Assembly: GCA_011620705.1 (NCBI GenBank)
Contig: WOYR01000130.1
Coordinates: forward strand, 1 to 8,485
DNA: 8,485 nucleotides
Reading direction: 5' to 3'
From: Microbacteriaceae bacterium
GTDB lineage: Bacteria > Actinomycetota > Actinomycetes > Actinomycetales > Microbacteriaceae
The notes below the pieces were generated by a model that saw only the letters and a list, made by a program, of their open reading frames with translations, was not told the origin of the DNA and made no database searches. Shown piece after piece: positions 1-5,581 of this stretch; within the stretch, counting starts at the first letter, position 1; every line of letters starts with the position of its first letter. The translations under genes were made by a program, and so were the position numbers.

Positions 1-302
1 CCTGGATCGAGGTGGGCGCCCCCGACGCTGAGCGGCTGCACTACGCGAGCAAGCTGGCCGACCGCACGACGGTCTACACGCATCGCGATCCGGAGAAGGT
101 GATCGCGGCGTGGGCCGGCAAGCGCATCCATCAGCTCGAGCAGATCACCGTGCAGAGCTTCGACCCGGGCTTCATGGATGCCGCGGTCGCGGTGCTCGAG
201 CGGCGCAACACGCTGAGCGTGTCGGTCGTCGAGGGGCAGCTGTATCTCGAGTTCAACGGCGTGACGTTGAGCTCGGCGATCCACGTGCATCGGCTGGGGT
301 GA
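1..302 (+). CDS. yaeQ: YaeQ family protein, C-terminal part (5' end outside window)
   Basis: The frame is open from the first bases and ends at TGA 300-302, giving about 99 residues. It begins inside WIEVGAPDAERLHYASK, which matches the WIELG-PDE-R-KKA block about halfway along YaeQ proteins, and continues through a VYTHRD segment to an end reading GQLYLEFNGVTLSSAIHVHRL. YaeQ proteins are usually about 180 residues, so roughly the N-terminal 80 are missing on the left. GTG at 12 is an internal valine, not the start. The family has a PD-(D/E)XK nuclease-like fold, but its cellular role is not firmly known; an early link to RfaH antitermination was not sustained, so I assign no reaction. The gene converges on the relBE pair, with 24 bp between stop codons. 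It is probably a chromosomal housekeeping gene marking the left edge of the accessory patch. Confidence 0.85.
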   Translation, partial: WIEVGAPDAERLHYASKLADRTTVYTHRDPEKVIAAWAGKRIHQLEQITVQSFDPGFMDAAVAVLERRNTLSVSVVEGQLYLEFNGVTLSSAIHVHRLG

Positions 303-326
303 GTCAGGGACTGGGCAGTGCCGTGC

Positions 327-605
327 TCATGAGTGGTACACATCCCTTCGGTGATCGACATCGACGACGTACACGCGGTGCGCAGCCTCATCGATTCGAT
401 ACCGCACTCGATACTCGCCGCGACGGGCACGGTGGTATCCCTCGAACGGTGGTCGCAATGCGGCGCCGACCCTCTGCGGATTCGACGCCAGCGGGCCCGC
501 GATGAACTCCCATGCCGCGAAAGCTGCAGCGGTCGGCAGGGTCTCGGCGAGGGCGCGCTTCACACCAGGCGCGAGGACGATCTCGTACGAGTCGTCACTC
601 GCCAC
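327..605 (-). CDS. relE: RelE-family type II toxin (mRNA interferase), 92 aa
   Basis: A 92-residue protein starting at GTG 605-603 and ending at TGA 329-327. An open frame continues upstream to 710, but that part only re-reads the antitoxin gene. The GTG overlaps the antitoxin stop by 11 bases, the usual translationally coupled TA arrangement. The sequence follows the compact RelE/ParE fold: an N-terminal strand (YEIVLAPGVKRAL), a helical hairpin with EFIAGPLASNPQRVG, then EGYHRARRGEYRVRYRID and the closing HRVYVVDVDHRRDVY. The RRGEYR arginines (about 61-66) and the late H/R/R/Y residues (about 85-90) are where RelE toxins keep residues for RNA cleavage on the ribosome. The resemblance to Mycobacterium tuberculosis RelE is clear throughout. 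The activity, cleavage of translated mRNA when free of antitoxin, is inferred from the family. The gene looks intact. Confidence 0.9.
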   Translation of the reverse strand: MASDDSYEIVLAPGVKRALAETLPTAAAFAAWEFIAGPLASNPQRVGAALRPPFEGYHRARRGEYRVRYRIDEAAHRVYVVDVDHRRDVYHS

Positions 606-876
606 TGAGACGGCGCGCTTCCATGAGGCGAGCCATCTCGTCGAGCGTCGTGACGTCGCCCCGTGCGATGTCGGTCTCGGCGCGGGCGATCCGCTCCTGA
701 GCAGAGGCATCCGAAAGCAGCTCGATGGTCGCTTCGAGGGACTCGAGGTCTTCCGCCGACATGATCACCACATACTCTCGGCCGTTGCGTGTCACGTTCA
801 CGCGTTCGTGCGTGCGGAAAACCTCGTCGGCGATCTCAGAGAGCCGCGACTTCGCTTCAGACAGTGAGATCGTCAT
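595..876 (-). CDS. relB: RelB/Phd-YefM-type antitoxin, 93 aa
   Basis: Starts at ATG 876-874 (MTISLSEAKSRLSEI) and ends at TGA 597-595. Residues 1-50 form the Phd/YefM DNA-binding and dimerisation fold: SEAKSRLSEIADEV, then THERVNVTRNGREYVVIMSAEDLESLE, a pattern shared closely with M. tuberculosis RelB. Residues 50-93 are the charged, probably disordered tail (ELLSDASAQERIARAETDIARG) that would wrap around and neutralise the toxin. It is first in the operon, so antitoxin is made before toxin; the toxin GTG lies within its last codons. Such proteins normally repress their own promoter together with the toxin. No Shine-Dalgarno lies at normal distance (a GGAG is 16 bases away), and a promoter places the likely transcript start at the ATG, so the mRNA may be leaderless. 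The open frame running on to 1164 is not part of the gene. Confidence 0.9.
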   Translation of the reverse strand: MTISLSEAKSRLSEIADEVFRTHERVNVTRNGREYVVIMSAEDLESLEATIELLSDASAQERIARAETDIARGDVTTLDEMARLMEARRLSGE

Positions 877-913
877 AGACCAGAATTCTAGTCTCCTCTG
901 CGTAGGCGGGCAA
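877..913 (-). promoter_or_regulatory. relBE promoter, probably leaderless
   Basis: On the minus strand TTGCCC (913-908), exactly 17 bases, TAGAAT (890-885), then 8 bases to the ATG at 876. The -35 matches TTGACA at 4 of 6 positions and the -10 matches TATAAT at 5 of 6. Normal -10 to start-site spacing puts the first transcribed base at or next to the A of the ATG. This is a reading of the sequence; no start site has been measured. Confidence 0.55.
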
Positions 914-1002
914 GATCGCGCGCTGACACGATCACCGCCGAACCAGCTCCGATGCATCGCCTGGGCTGAGGCGGGTGACCCGCGACTCAGGGTGCCGTAC
1001 CA

Positions 1003-1025
1003 GGTCAAGTCCTTTGGAGTGGTGT
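1003..1025. repeat. Terminal inverted repeat of the IS256-family remnant (transposase 3' side)
   Basis: It contains AGTCC, four variable bases, then GAGTGGTGT, the same layout as the repeat at 1712-1734 on the opposite strand. It lies 27 bp beyond the transposase stop, as expected for an IS256 end. Confidence 0.7.
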
Positions 1026-1052
1026 TTCGGTGTGTGATCCTTCGGGGTCGGG

Positions 1053-1618
1053 TTAGGCGCTGATGGGGAGGATGTCGGGGTTCACCTCCTGGGTTTCGGG
1101 GTGGGTCATCGTGTCGGTCTTGGCGAGGAGCTCGAGGCTGAAGTAGCGGCGTTGCTCGATCCATTCGTCGTGCTGCTCGGCGAGGACAGCGCCGACGAGA
1201 CGGACGATGCTGTCGCGGTTGGGGAAGATCCCGACGACGTCGGTGCGGCGCCGGATCTCGCGGTTCAGGCGCTCGTTGGGATTGTTCGACCAGATCTGCC
1301 GCCAGATCTGCCTGGGGAACGCGGTGAAAGCGAGGATATCGGCGCGGGCGTCGTCCAGGTGCGCCGCGACGGCGGGCAGCTTCTCGGTCAAGGTGTCGAG
1401 GACGCGCTTGAACTGGGCGTGGACTTCCTCAGCGGAGGCTTGGTCGTAGATGGTGCGCAGCAGTGTCTTCACCCAGGGCCAGGAGCTCTTCGGGGTGATC
1501 GTCATCAGGTTTGCGGCGTAGTGCGTCCGGCAGCGCTGCCAGGCAGCGCCCCAGGGCTGGCCTGCGCTAGGTGCTCCTCAAGAAAACGGGAAGGGTCGAT
1601 ACTGGGCGCGACGGTCAT
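1053..1618 (-). pseudogene. IS256-family (Mutator-type) transposase, internal deletion with frame change
   Basis: Transposition would start at ATG 1618-1616: MTVAPSIDPSRFLEEHLAQA then SP, a typical IS256-family N-terminus. After about 22 residues that frame reads nonsense and stops at TGA 1507-1505. The following frame holds the genuine C-terminus: GAAWQRCRTHYAANL, with the CxxH motif found between the second Asp and the Glu of this family, then IWSNNPNERLNREIRRR, around the expected catalytic Glu, then TDVVGIF and GAVLAEQHDEW, ending at TAA 1055-1053. The middle third to half, including both catalytic Asp residues, is absent. The junction lies near 1549-1555, where N-terminal ASP coding and C-terminal coding share a short CCTGG-like stretch, so it may be a microhomology deletion. 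The ATG at 1505 only opens a truncated 150-residue frame. The product cannot be an active transposase. Confidence 0.85.
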
Positions 1619-1648
1619 CGCGGCGGTCCTTTCAAGGTGGTTGTAGGA

Positions 1649-1664
1649 GATCTCTCCAGAGATC
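1649..1664. repeat. Perfect 7-bp inverted repeat upstream of transposase start
   Basis: GATCTCT, then CC, then AGAGATC, between the IS end and the transposase ATG and 31 bp from that ATG. It could be an operator for the element's promoter or a structure blocking translation of read-through transcripts, as in several IS families. The function is not shown by the sequence. Confidence 0.4.
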
Positions 1665-1711
1665 ACGCGGTGACCGTCCCGCGTTCCAGGTCAGTCAGCC
1701 GCTTGAGCCGT

Positions 1712-1734
1712 ACACCACTCTGCCGGACTCCACT
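1712..1734. repeat. Terminal inverted repeat of the IS256-family remnant (transposase 5' side)
   Basis: Reading inward on the minus strand it shows AGTCC, four variable bases, then GAGTGGTGT, mirroring 1003-1025. It ends 31 bp before the stop codon of the neighbouring fic gene. Confidence 0.7.
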
Positions 1735-1765
1735 TCGCTACAGAGCTTTCGTGTCAGTAGCCGTG

Positions 1766-2887
1766 TCAGAACAGGGTGGCCTCAGTGGCCCGGCCAGCAA
1801 CGTCCTCGTCGCGAACGAGCACGTTCAGGAACGCGGTATTGATGAAGAGCCGATCCCTCCCGATCTTCAAATCCTTCAGGGCGCCGACTGCGACGAGCTC
1901 GTTGAGCCAGTGGGTCGCGGTCGGCCGCGAGACCCTGCACCGCTCCATCACGTTCTTGATGCGGCTGTAGGGCTGCTCGAAGAGCACGGCAAGGAGGTCA
2001 GCGTTCGCTCCCCCCGGGGTGATCTCGCGGACCACTGCGCGCATGTTCCGCTGGAGCTCGGCGATCGCGTCGATCTTGTGCAGGGTGGACAGCGCGGTCT
2101 CGCGAAGACCTTCCAGGAGGAAGAGGATCCACTCCTCCCAGCTGCCCTTCACGGTCACATCGAGCAGGAGCGAGTAGTAGGCGTCCCTGTTGCGGATGAT
2201 GTAGTGCGATAGGAACAGCACTGGAAGCTGCAGCACGCCGGCCTCGACCAGCAGCAGCACGTTCAGGATGCGGCCGGTGCGGCCGTTCCCGTCCTCGAAG
2301 GGGTGGATCGCTTCGAACTGGTAGTGGGCGACCGCCATCACTACCAGCGGGTCGAGACCGTGATCGCCGTGGACGAAGTCCACCCAGTTCGCGAGCTTGT
2401 CGCGGATGAGCTTCTCGCCGACCGGGGGCGTGTAGATAGCGGATCGTGTCGCGGGGTTCGCGATGATCGTGCCGGGCAGCTTCCTCACGTCCATCTGTCG
2501 CCGCTTGATCGTGGTGCATACCTCTACCGCCGTGGTGACCGTGAGCGGCCTGGACTGGATTGCCTGCCACCCGGTGAAGAGGGCGGTCCGATAGCGCAGC
2601 GTCTCCTTCGTCGCCGGCTCCGGCGCGGAGTCCTCGTCCTCGGCGAACCTGAACAGCTCGTCCGTCGTCGTGACGATGTTCTCGATCTCCGAGCTGGCCT
2701 GCGCCTCCAGGACCGGGATGGTGTTGATCAGAACGCTCGGATTCGGAATCCTCCTGGATGCCTGGTCCAGGGCCGCCAACGCGGCACGCGCCTCCACCGC
2801 CGCCTTCAAAACTGCCTTGGTCTCGATCTCGACGCGCGGCGGCAGCAGAGGCAGCTCGTTATATGGGTCCGAAGCGGTCCAAGCCAT
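1766..2887 (-). CDS. Fic-domain protein adenylyltransferase with C-terminal winged helix, 373 aa
   Basis: Residue numbers count from the ATG at 2887-2885; TTG at 2893 is a possible alternative start two codons earlier, but an AGAG tract fits the ATG better. The active-site motif HPFEDGNGRTGR is complete at about 195-206: catalytic His, the acidic residue for Mg2+, and the GNGR anion hole. The flap reads IYTPPVGE near 151. Before the Fic core, SSEIEN (about 65-70) fits the inhibitory (S/T)xxxE(G/N) motif, whose Glu blocks ATP, so this is a class II, self-inhibited Fic like the Shewanella enzyme. Residues 1-90 match the Fic/DOC N-terminal domain. The end (RIKNVMERCRVSRPTATHWLN, then VGALK and RDRLF) looks like a winged helix. 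The expected activity is AMP transfer from ATP to target hydroxyls; the target is unknown. There is no separate FicA antitoxin. It appears intact, with the IS remnant just after its stop. Confidence 0.9.
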   Translation of the reverse strand: MAWTASDPYNELPLLPPRVEIETKAVLKAAVEARAALAALDQASRRIPNPSVLINTIPVLEAQASSEIENIVTTTDELFRFAEDEDSAPEPATKETLRYRTALFTGWQAIQSRPLTVTTAVEVCTTIKRRQMDVRKLPGTIIANPATRSAIYTPPVGEKLIRDKLANWVDFVHGDHGLDPLVVMAVAHYQFEAIHPFEDGNGRTGRILNVLLLVEAGVLQLPVLFLSHYIIRNRDAYYSLLLDVTVKGSWEEWILFLLEGLRETALSTLHKIDAIAELQRNMRAVVREITPGGANADLLAVLFEQPYSRIKNVMERCRVSRPTATHWLNELVAVGALKDLKIGRDRLFINTAFLNVLVRDEDVAGRATEATLF

Positions 2888-2917
2888 CTGCAAACTCTAT
2901 TGCCATACCCGTAAGAC

Positions 2918-2946
2918 ATGTAAAGAATCACCGTGATTTTTTACAT
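2918..2946. promoter_or_regulatory. 29-bp palindrome upstream of fic, candidate operator
   Basis: ATGTAAAGAATCAC, one central C, then GTGATTTTTTACAT: 13 of 14 arm positions pair. The centre is 45 bp from the fic ATG, in AT-rich DNA unlike its surroundings. ACATGT also occurs at 2916-2921 and again 40 bp away at 2956-2961, the second inside the perfect palindrome GACATGTC. The position suits a repressor site, perhaps for the Fic protein's own winged helix. Alternatively it could form an RNA hairpin that stops tRNA transcripts, though its AT-rich stem and very short loop make that less likely. Confidence 0.5.
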
Positions 2947-2960
2947 ATCGTCCGGACATG

Positions 2961-3107
2961 TCAATCAGCTTGCTGCATCTCGATCCACTGGCGTTCCGCG
3001 AAGAACCGCAGAAAGTCAAGGCTCGCACCGTCCGGGAGGGTGGAGGCGACACTGAATCGAGTCCGAAAGCGTGTACGAAACCGTGTCATCGGAACATGCT
3101 TGGGCAC
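2961..3107 (-). CDS. Possible small ORF, 48 aa, with RTRF repeats
   Basis: GTG 3107-3105 to TGA 2963-2961, with an alternative ATG at 3089. The product would start MPKHVPMTRFRTRFRTRFSV and continue SVASTLPDGASLDFLRFF, AERQWIEMQQAD. The TRF-RTRF-RTRF block comes from an imperfect 12-bp repeat (CGAAAGCGTGTA then CGAAACCGTGTC on the plus strand, 10 of 12 identical). I do not recognise the protein. No good ribosome binding site precedes either start, and the length is well within chance for GC-rich DNA. It lies between the tRNA 3' end and the fic control region, where a remnant of an integrated element would be expected. I would treat it as a candidate only. Confidence 0.2.
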   Translation of the reverse strand: MPKHVPMTRFRTRFRTRFSVASTLPDGASLDFLRFFAERQWIEMQQAD

Positions 3108-3145
3108 AACCGCGCCCCGCAAAATGTGTGCTTATCAGGAGTTTC

Positions 3146-3221
3146 TGGTGCGCCCGAAGGGATTCGAACCCCCAACCTTCTGATCCGTAGTCAGATGCTC
3201 TATCCGTTGAGCTACGGGCGC
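3146..3221 (-). tRNA. tRNA-Arg (anticodon ACG), CCA encoded
   Basis: The minus strand reads GCGCCCG at the 5' end (3221-3215) and pairs with CGGGCGC (3156-3150), followed by discriminator A and an encoded CCA (3148-3146), 76 bases in all. The D arm holds AGCTCAACGGATAGAGC. The anticodon stem TCTGA/TCAGA carries loop CTACGGA with ACG at positions 34-36; A34 would become inosine and read CGU, CGC and CGA. The T arm shows GGTTCGAATCC. All four stems close. Its 3' end faces the fic/IS/TA side, the usual geometry for a tRNA used as an integration site. Confidence 0.96.
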
Positions 3222-3251
3222 GTGGGCATGGGCCCGGAGGCCAACCCGATG

Positions 3252-3260
3252 ACTATATCA
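3252..3260 (-). promoter_or_regulatory. Extended -10 of the tRNA-Arg promoter
   Basis: The minus strand reads TGA then TATAGT (TATAGT at 3257-3252), an extended -10 (TGn plus 5 of 6 bases of TATAAT), 30 bases before the tRNA 5' end. No convincing TTGACA-like -35 is seen; the region above is pyrimidine-rich. A leader of some 20-25 bases would be removed by RNase P. Confidence 0.5.
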
Positions 3261-3287
3261 GCCCGGAGGGGAGGGGTTTCCGAGCCG

Positions 3288-5531
3288 TCACGGTGCCGCA
3301 TGCCCGTTGGCCGCGGCGAGCAGCTGCTCGAGCTGGGCAGGGTCCACGGTGCCCGCCATCGCGATCATCCGTCCGATGGGCGCGGCGGCCATCATCCTCA
3401 TCGCCGACGGGTCGTCCATCATCTCTGCGGCGGGCCCGGTGGCCAGTGCCTGCATGACCAGGGGCCCGGCGACCGGATGCGCGAGCACCTCGGCGATGGA
3501 CGACTCGGCCGTCAGGGGCGCGCGCACCTCCTCGCCGACGATCTCCACCGAGACGGTGCTGCGGATGTCGCGGCTCGAGGCGCCGATCGACAGCGTGCAC
3601 GCGCCGCTTTCGACCATCCACCGCGAGGCCCGGGTGTCCCAGTATGCGAGCTCGTCGCGGCTGATCCGCACCTCGACCTCGCGACGCTCGCCCGCCGCGA
3701 TCATCACTTTCGCGAAGCCGGACAGCTGACGGGCGGCGCGCGCCACCGCGGAGCCGGGGAACTCCGAGTAGACCTGCACGACCTCTGCACCGTCCCTGCT
3801 CCCGGTGTTCGTCACGCCCACCCGGACGGTGACCCCCGTGGCATCGACGCTCGCGCTCGCGTCCGAGTACTCGAAGCTCGTGTACGAGAGCCCGTGGCCG
3901 AAAGGATATGAGACGTCGATCGCGCGGGCGTCGTACCAGCGGTAGCCCACGAACAGGCCCTCGCCGTAACGGACGTGGCCGTGCTCCCCCGGGAAGTCCA
4001 GGTAGGCGGGGCTGTCCTCGAGCCGCACCGGGATGGTCTCGGCGAGACGGCCGGAAGGGCTCACCACGCCGTACAGGACATCGGCGATCGCGCCGCCACC
4101 GCCCTGGCCCAGCAGCCACCCCTCCACGATCGCCGGAACGCGCTCCGAGAACCCGGACAGTCGCACCACGCCCCCGTTGGAGAGCACGACCACGGTGCGC
4201 GGGTTCGCCGCCAGCACCGCCTCCAGCAGCTCGACTTGGGCGGCGGGCAGCTCGATGTCGTCGCGATCGAAGCCTTCGGACTCCTGCTCGGCCGGCACCC
4301 CGAGGAACAGCAGCACGGTCTGAGCCGCGGATGCGGTCGCCACAGCGTCGGCGGTCTGCTGAGCGGTCGCCGAGCCGTCGTTCGAGTACCCGGCGGCGAA
4401 GGCAGGCCGACTGCCCGTGAGGGCGGCGATCTCGTCGAGTGCGCTCTCGAGCTTCGTGGGATTGATGAGAGAACTGCCTGCGCCCTGGTACCGCGGGGTG
4501 CGCGCGAGTTCGCCGATCACCGCCACCGGCGCCGACCTCCCCAATGGCAGGATGCCGTCGTTCTTCAGCAGCACGATGCTCGCCGCCGCGGCCTCCCGCG
4601 CGAGGGCGTGGTGCGCCGCTGCGTCATAGCCGGCCGACGCATCCGCGCCCATCGACGCCTTCCGCACCAGATCGATCATGCGGGCGGCGCCCGTGTCGAG
4701 CACCGACTCGTCGAGTTCGCCCGCCCGGACGGCCGCCACGAGTTCGGCGTCCGCGCGTCCGTTGCTGGCGGGCATCGCGAGATCGAGACCCGCGCGAAGC
4801 GCCGCCACCCGGTCGACCACGGCACCCCAGTCGGAGACGACGACCCCGTCGAAGCCCCACTCGTCGCGGAGCACCGAGGTCAGCAGCCAGCGGTTCTGCG
4901 AGGTGTAGACGCCGTTGAGCCGGTTGTACGAGCACATCACGGTCCAGGGCTTGGCTTCCTCGACGACGCGCTGGAAGCCGCGCAGGTAGATCTCGCGCAA
5001 CGGCCGCTCGTCGATGTCGGCCGACACCCGCATCCGATCCGTCTCCTGGTTGTTGGCGGCGAAGTGCTTGAGCGACGCGCCGACCCCCTGCGACTGCAGG
5101 CCGCGCACGAGGGCCGCGCCCAGCATCCCGGACACCAACGGGTCCTCCGAGAGGTACTCGAAGTTGCGACCGCACAGCGGCGAGCGCTTGATGTTGATCC
5201 CCGGCCCCAGGAGCACCCCGACGCCCTCTGCGCGCGCCTCCTCGCCGAGCGCGACGCCGACCCGTTCGAGCAGTGCGGGGTCGAAGCTCGAACCCAGCGC
5301 GACCGCGGGGGGGAAGCATGTCGCAGGGACGCTGTCGGCGATGCCCATGTGATCGGAGCCCGCCCGTTGCTTGCGCACGCCGTGCGGCCCGTCGGTCAGC
5401 ATGATCGAGGGGACGCCGGGCGCCTCCTTCGTGGTCCAGAAATCCTGCCCGCTGGTCAGGCCGGCCTTCTGCTCAAGGCTCAGCCCGGCGAGGGCCGAGT
5501 CTGCGGTTGCGGCGGGAATTGTGCTGCTCAT
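3288..5531 (-). CDS. Glycoside hydrolase family 3 beta-glucosidase, 747 aa
   Basis: I chose ATG 5531-5529 because GGAGAG lies 7 bases upstream; ATG 5546 would add five residues but has no such site. Order: GH3 catalytic barrel (about 10-290), GH3 C-terminal alpha/beta domain (about 310-550), fibronectin III-like domain (about 570-655), then an extra tail. Visible landmarks are LTDGPHGVR (about 45-53), GRNFEYLSEDP, SLKHFAANNQETDR with the substrate-binding KH (about 155-156), and VVVSDWGA, whose Asp (about 234) is the nucleophile. ESEGFDRDD (about 417-425) carries the expected acid/base Glu. There is no signal peptide, so it should act in the cytoplasm, removing beta-linked glucose or a related sugar from imported glycosides. 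The substrate cannot be told from sequence. The last ~75 residues are Met/Ala-rich and lie beyond the usual family end. It is downstream of the transporter and probably co-transcribed. Confidence 0.95.
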   Translation of the reverse strand: MSSTIPAATADSALAGLSLEQKAGLTSGQDFWTTKEAPGVPSIMLTDGPHGVRKQRAGSDHMGIADSVPATCFPPAVALGSSFDPALLERVGVALGEEARAEGVGVLLGPGINIKRSPLCGRNFEYLSEDPLVSGMLGAALVRGLQSQGVGASLKHFAANNQETDRMRVSADIDERPLREIYLRGFQRVVEEAKPWTVMCSYNRLNGVYTSQNRWLLTSVLRDEWGFDGVVVSDWGAVVDRVAALRAGLDLAMPASNGRADAELVAAVRAGELDESVLDTGAARMIDLVRKASMGADASAGYDAAAHHALAREAAAASIVLLKNDGILPLGRSAPVAVIGELARTPRYQGAGSSLINPTKLESALDEIAALTGSRPAFAAGYSNDGSATAQQTADAVATASAAQTVLLFLGVPAEQESEGFDRDDIELPAAQVELLEAVLAANPRTVVVLSNGGVVRLSGFSERVPAIVEGWLLGQGGGGAIADVLYGVVSPSGRLAETIPVRLEDSPAYLDFPGEHGHVRYGEGLFVGYRWYDARAIDVSYPFGHGLSYTSFEYSDASASVDATGVTVRVGVTNTGSRDGAEVVQVYSEFPGSAVARAARQLSGFAKVMIAAGERREVEVRISRDELAYWDTRASRWMVESGACTLSIGASSRDIRSTVSVEIVGEEVRAPLTAESSIAEVLAHPVAGPLVMQALATGPAAEMMDDPSAMRMMAAAPIGRMIAMAGTVDPAQLEQLLAAANGHAAP

Positions 5532-5562
5532 GGTGCTTCTCTCCATACTCGGGCGGTCGTGC

Positions 5563-5581
5563 GGCGCGATACTAGCGCGCC
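5563..5581 (-). promoter_or_regulatory. Hairpin at the transporter/beta-glucosidase junction
   Basis: In the minus-strand RNA, GGCGCG (5581-5576) pairs perfectly with CGCGCC (5568-5563) around a 7-base loop that holds the transporter stop codon. No U tract follows, so it is unlikely to be a full terminator. It could mark mRNA processing, or lower glucosidase expression relative to the transporter. Confidence 0.35.

Larger units (their letters stand above)
1003..1734 (-). mobile_element. IS256-family insertion sequence, internally deleted remnant
   Basis: The ends are imperfect inverted repeats: 1003-1025 begins GGTCAAGTCC and ends GAGTGGTGT; 1712-1734, read on the other strand, begins AGTGGAGTCC and ends GAGTGGTGT. 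They match at 16 of 23 positions, and the AGTCC followed by GTGT layout resembles the IS256 terminal repeat. Between them lies a transposase gene with only its first ~22 codons and last ~166 codons. Full-length relatives are about 1.3-1.4 kb, so some 600-700 bp appear to be gone. No 8-9 bp target duplication is visible (995-1002 differs from 1735-1742), so the element is old, rearranged, or my tip positions are slightly off. The outer tips are set by alignment and could shift by a few bases. Confidence 0.75.

Noticed and set aside
595..1164. 189-aa version of the antitoxin
   Set aside because: The first ~96 residues run through the promoter and the IS end; the antitoxin family begins at the internal ATG at 876.
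1101..1646. 181-aa plus-strand open frame
   Set aside because: It is antisense to the transposase remnant, and its acidic low-complexity composition has no recognisable family.
995..1742. Target-site duplication around the IS remnant
   Set aside because: The 8 bases on either side (995-1002 and 1735-1742) do not match, and shifting by one or two bases does not give a convincing repeat.
2958..3911. 317-aa plus-strand open frame starting in the tRNA-fic spacer
   Set aside because: It reads through the antisense of tRNA-Arg (the familiar APEGIRTPN-type mistranslation) and then antisense through the GH3 gene. It is a frame artefact in GC-rich DNA.
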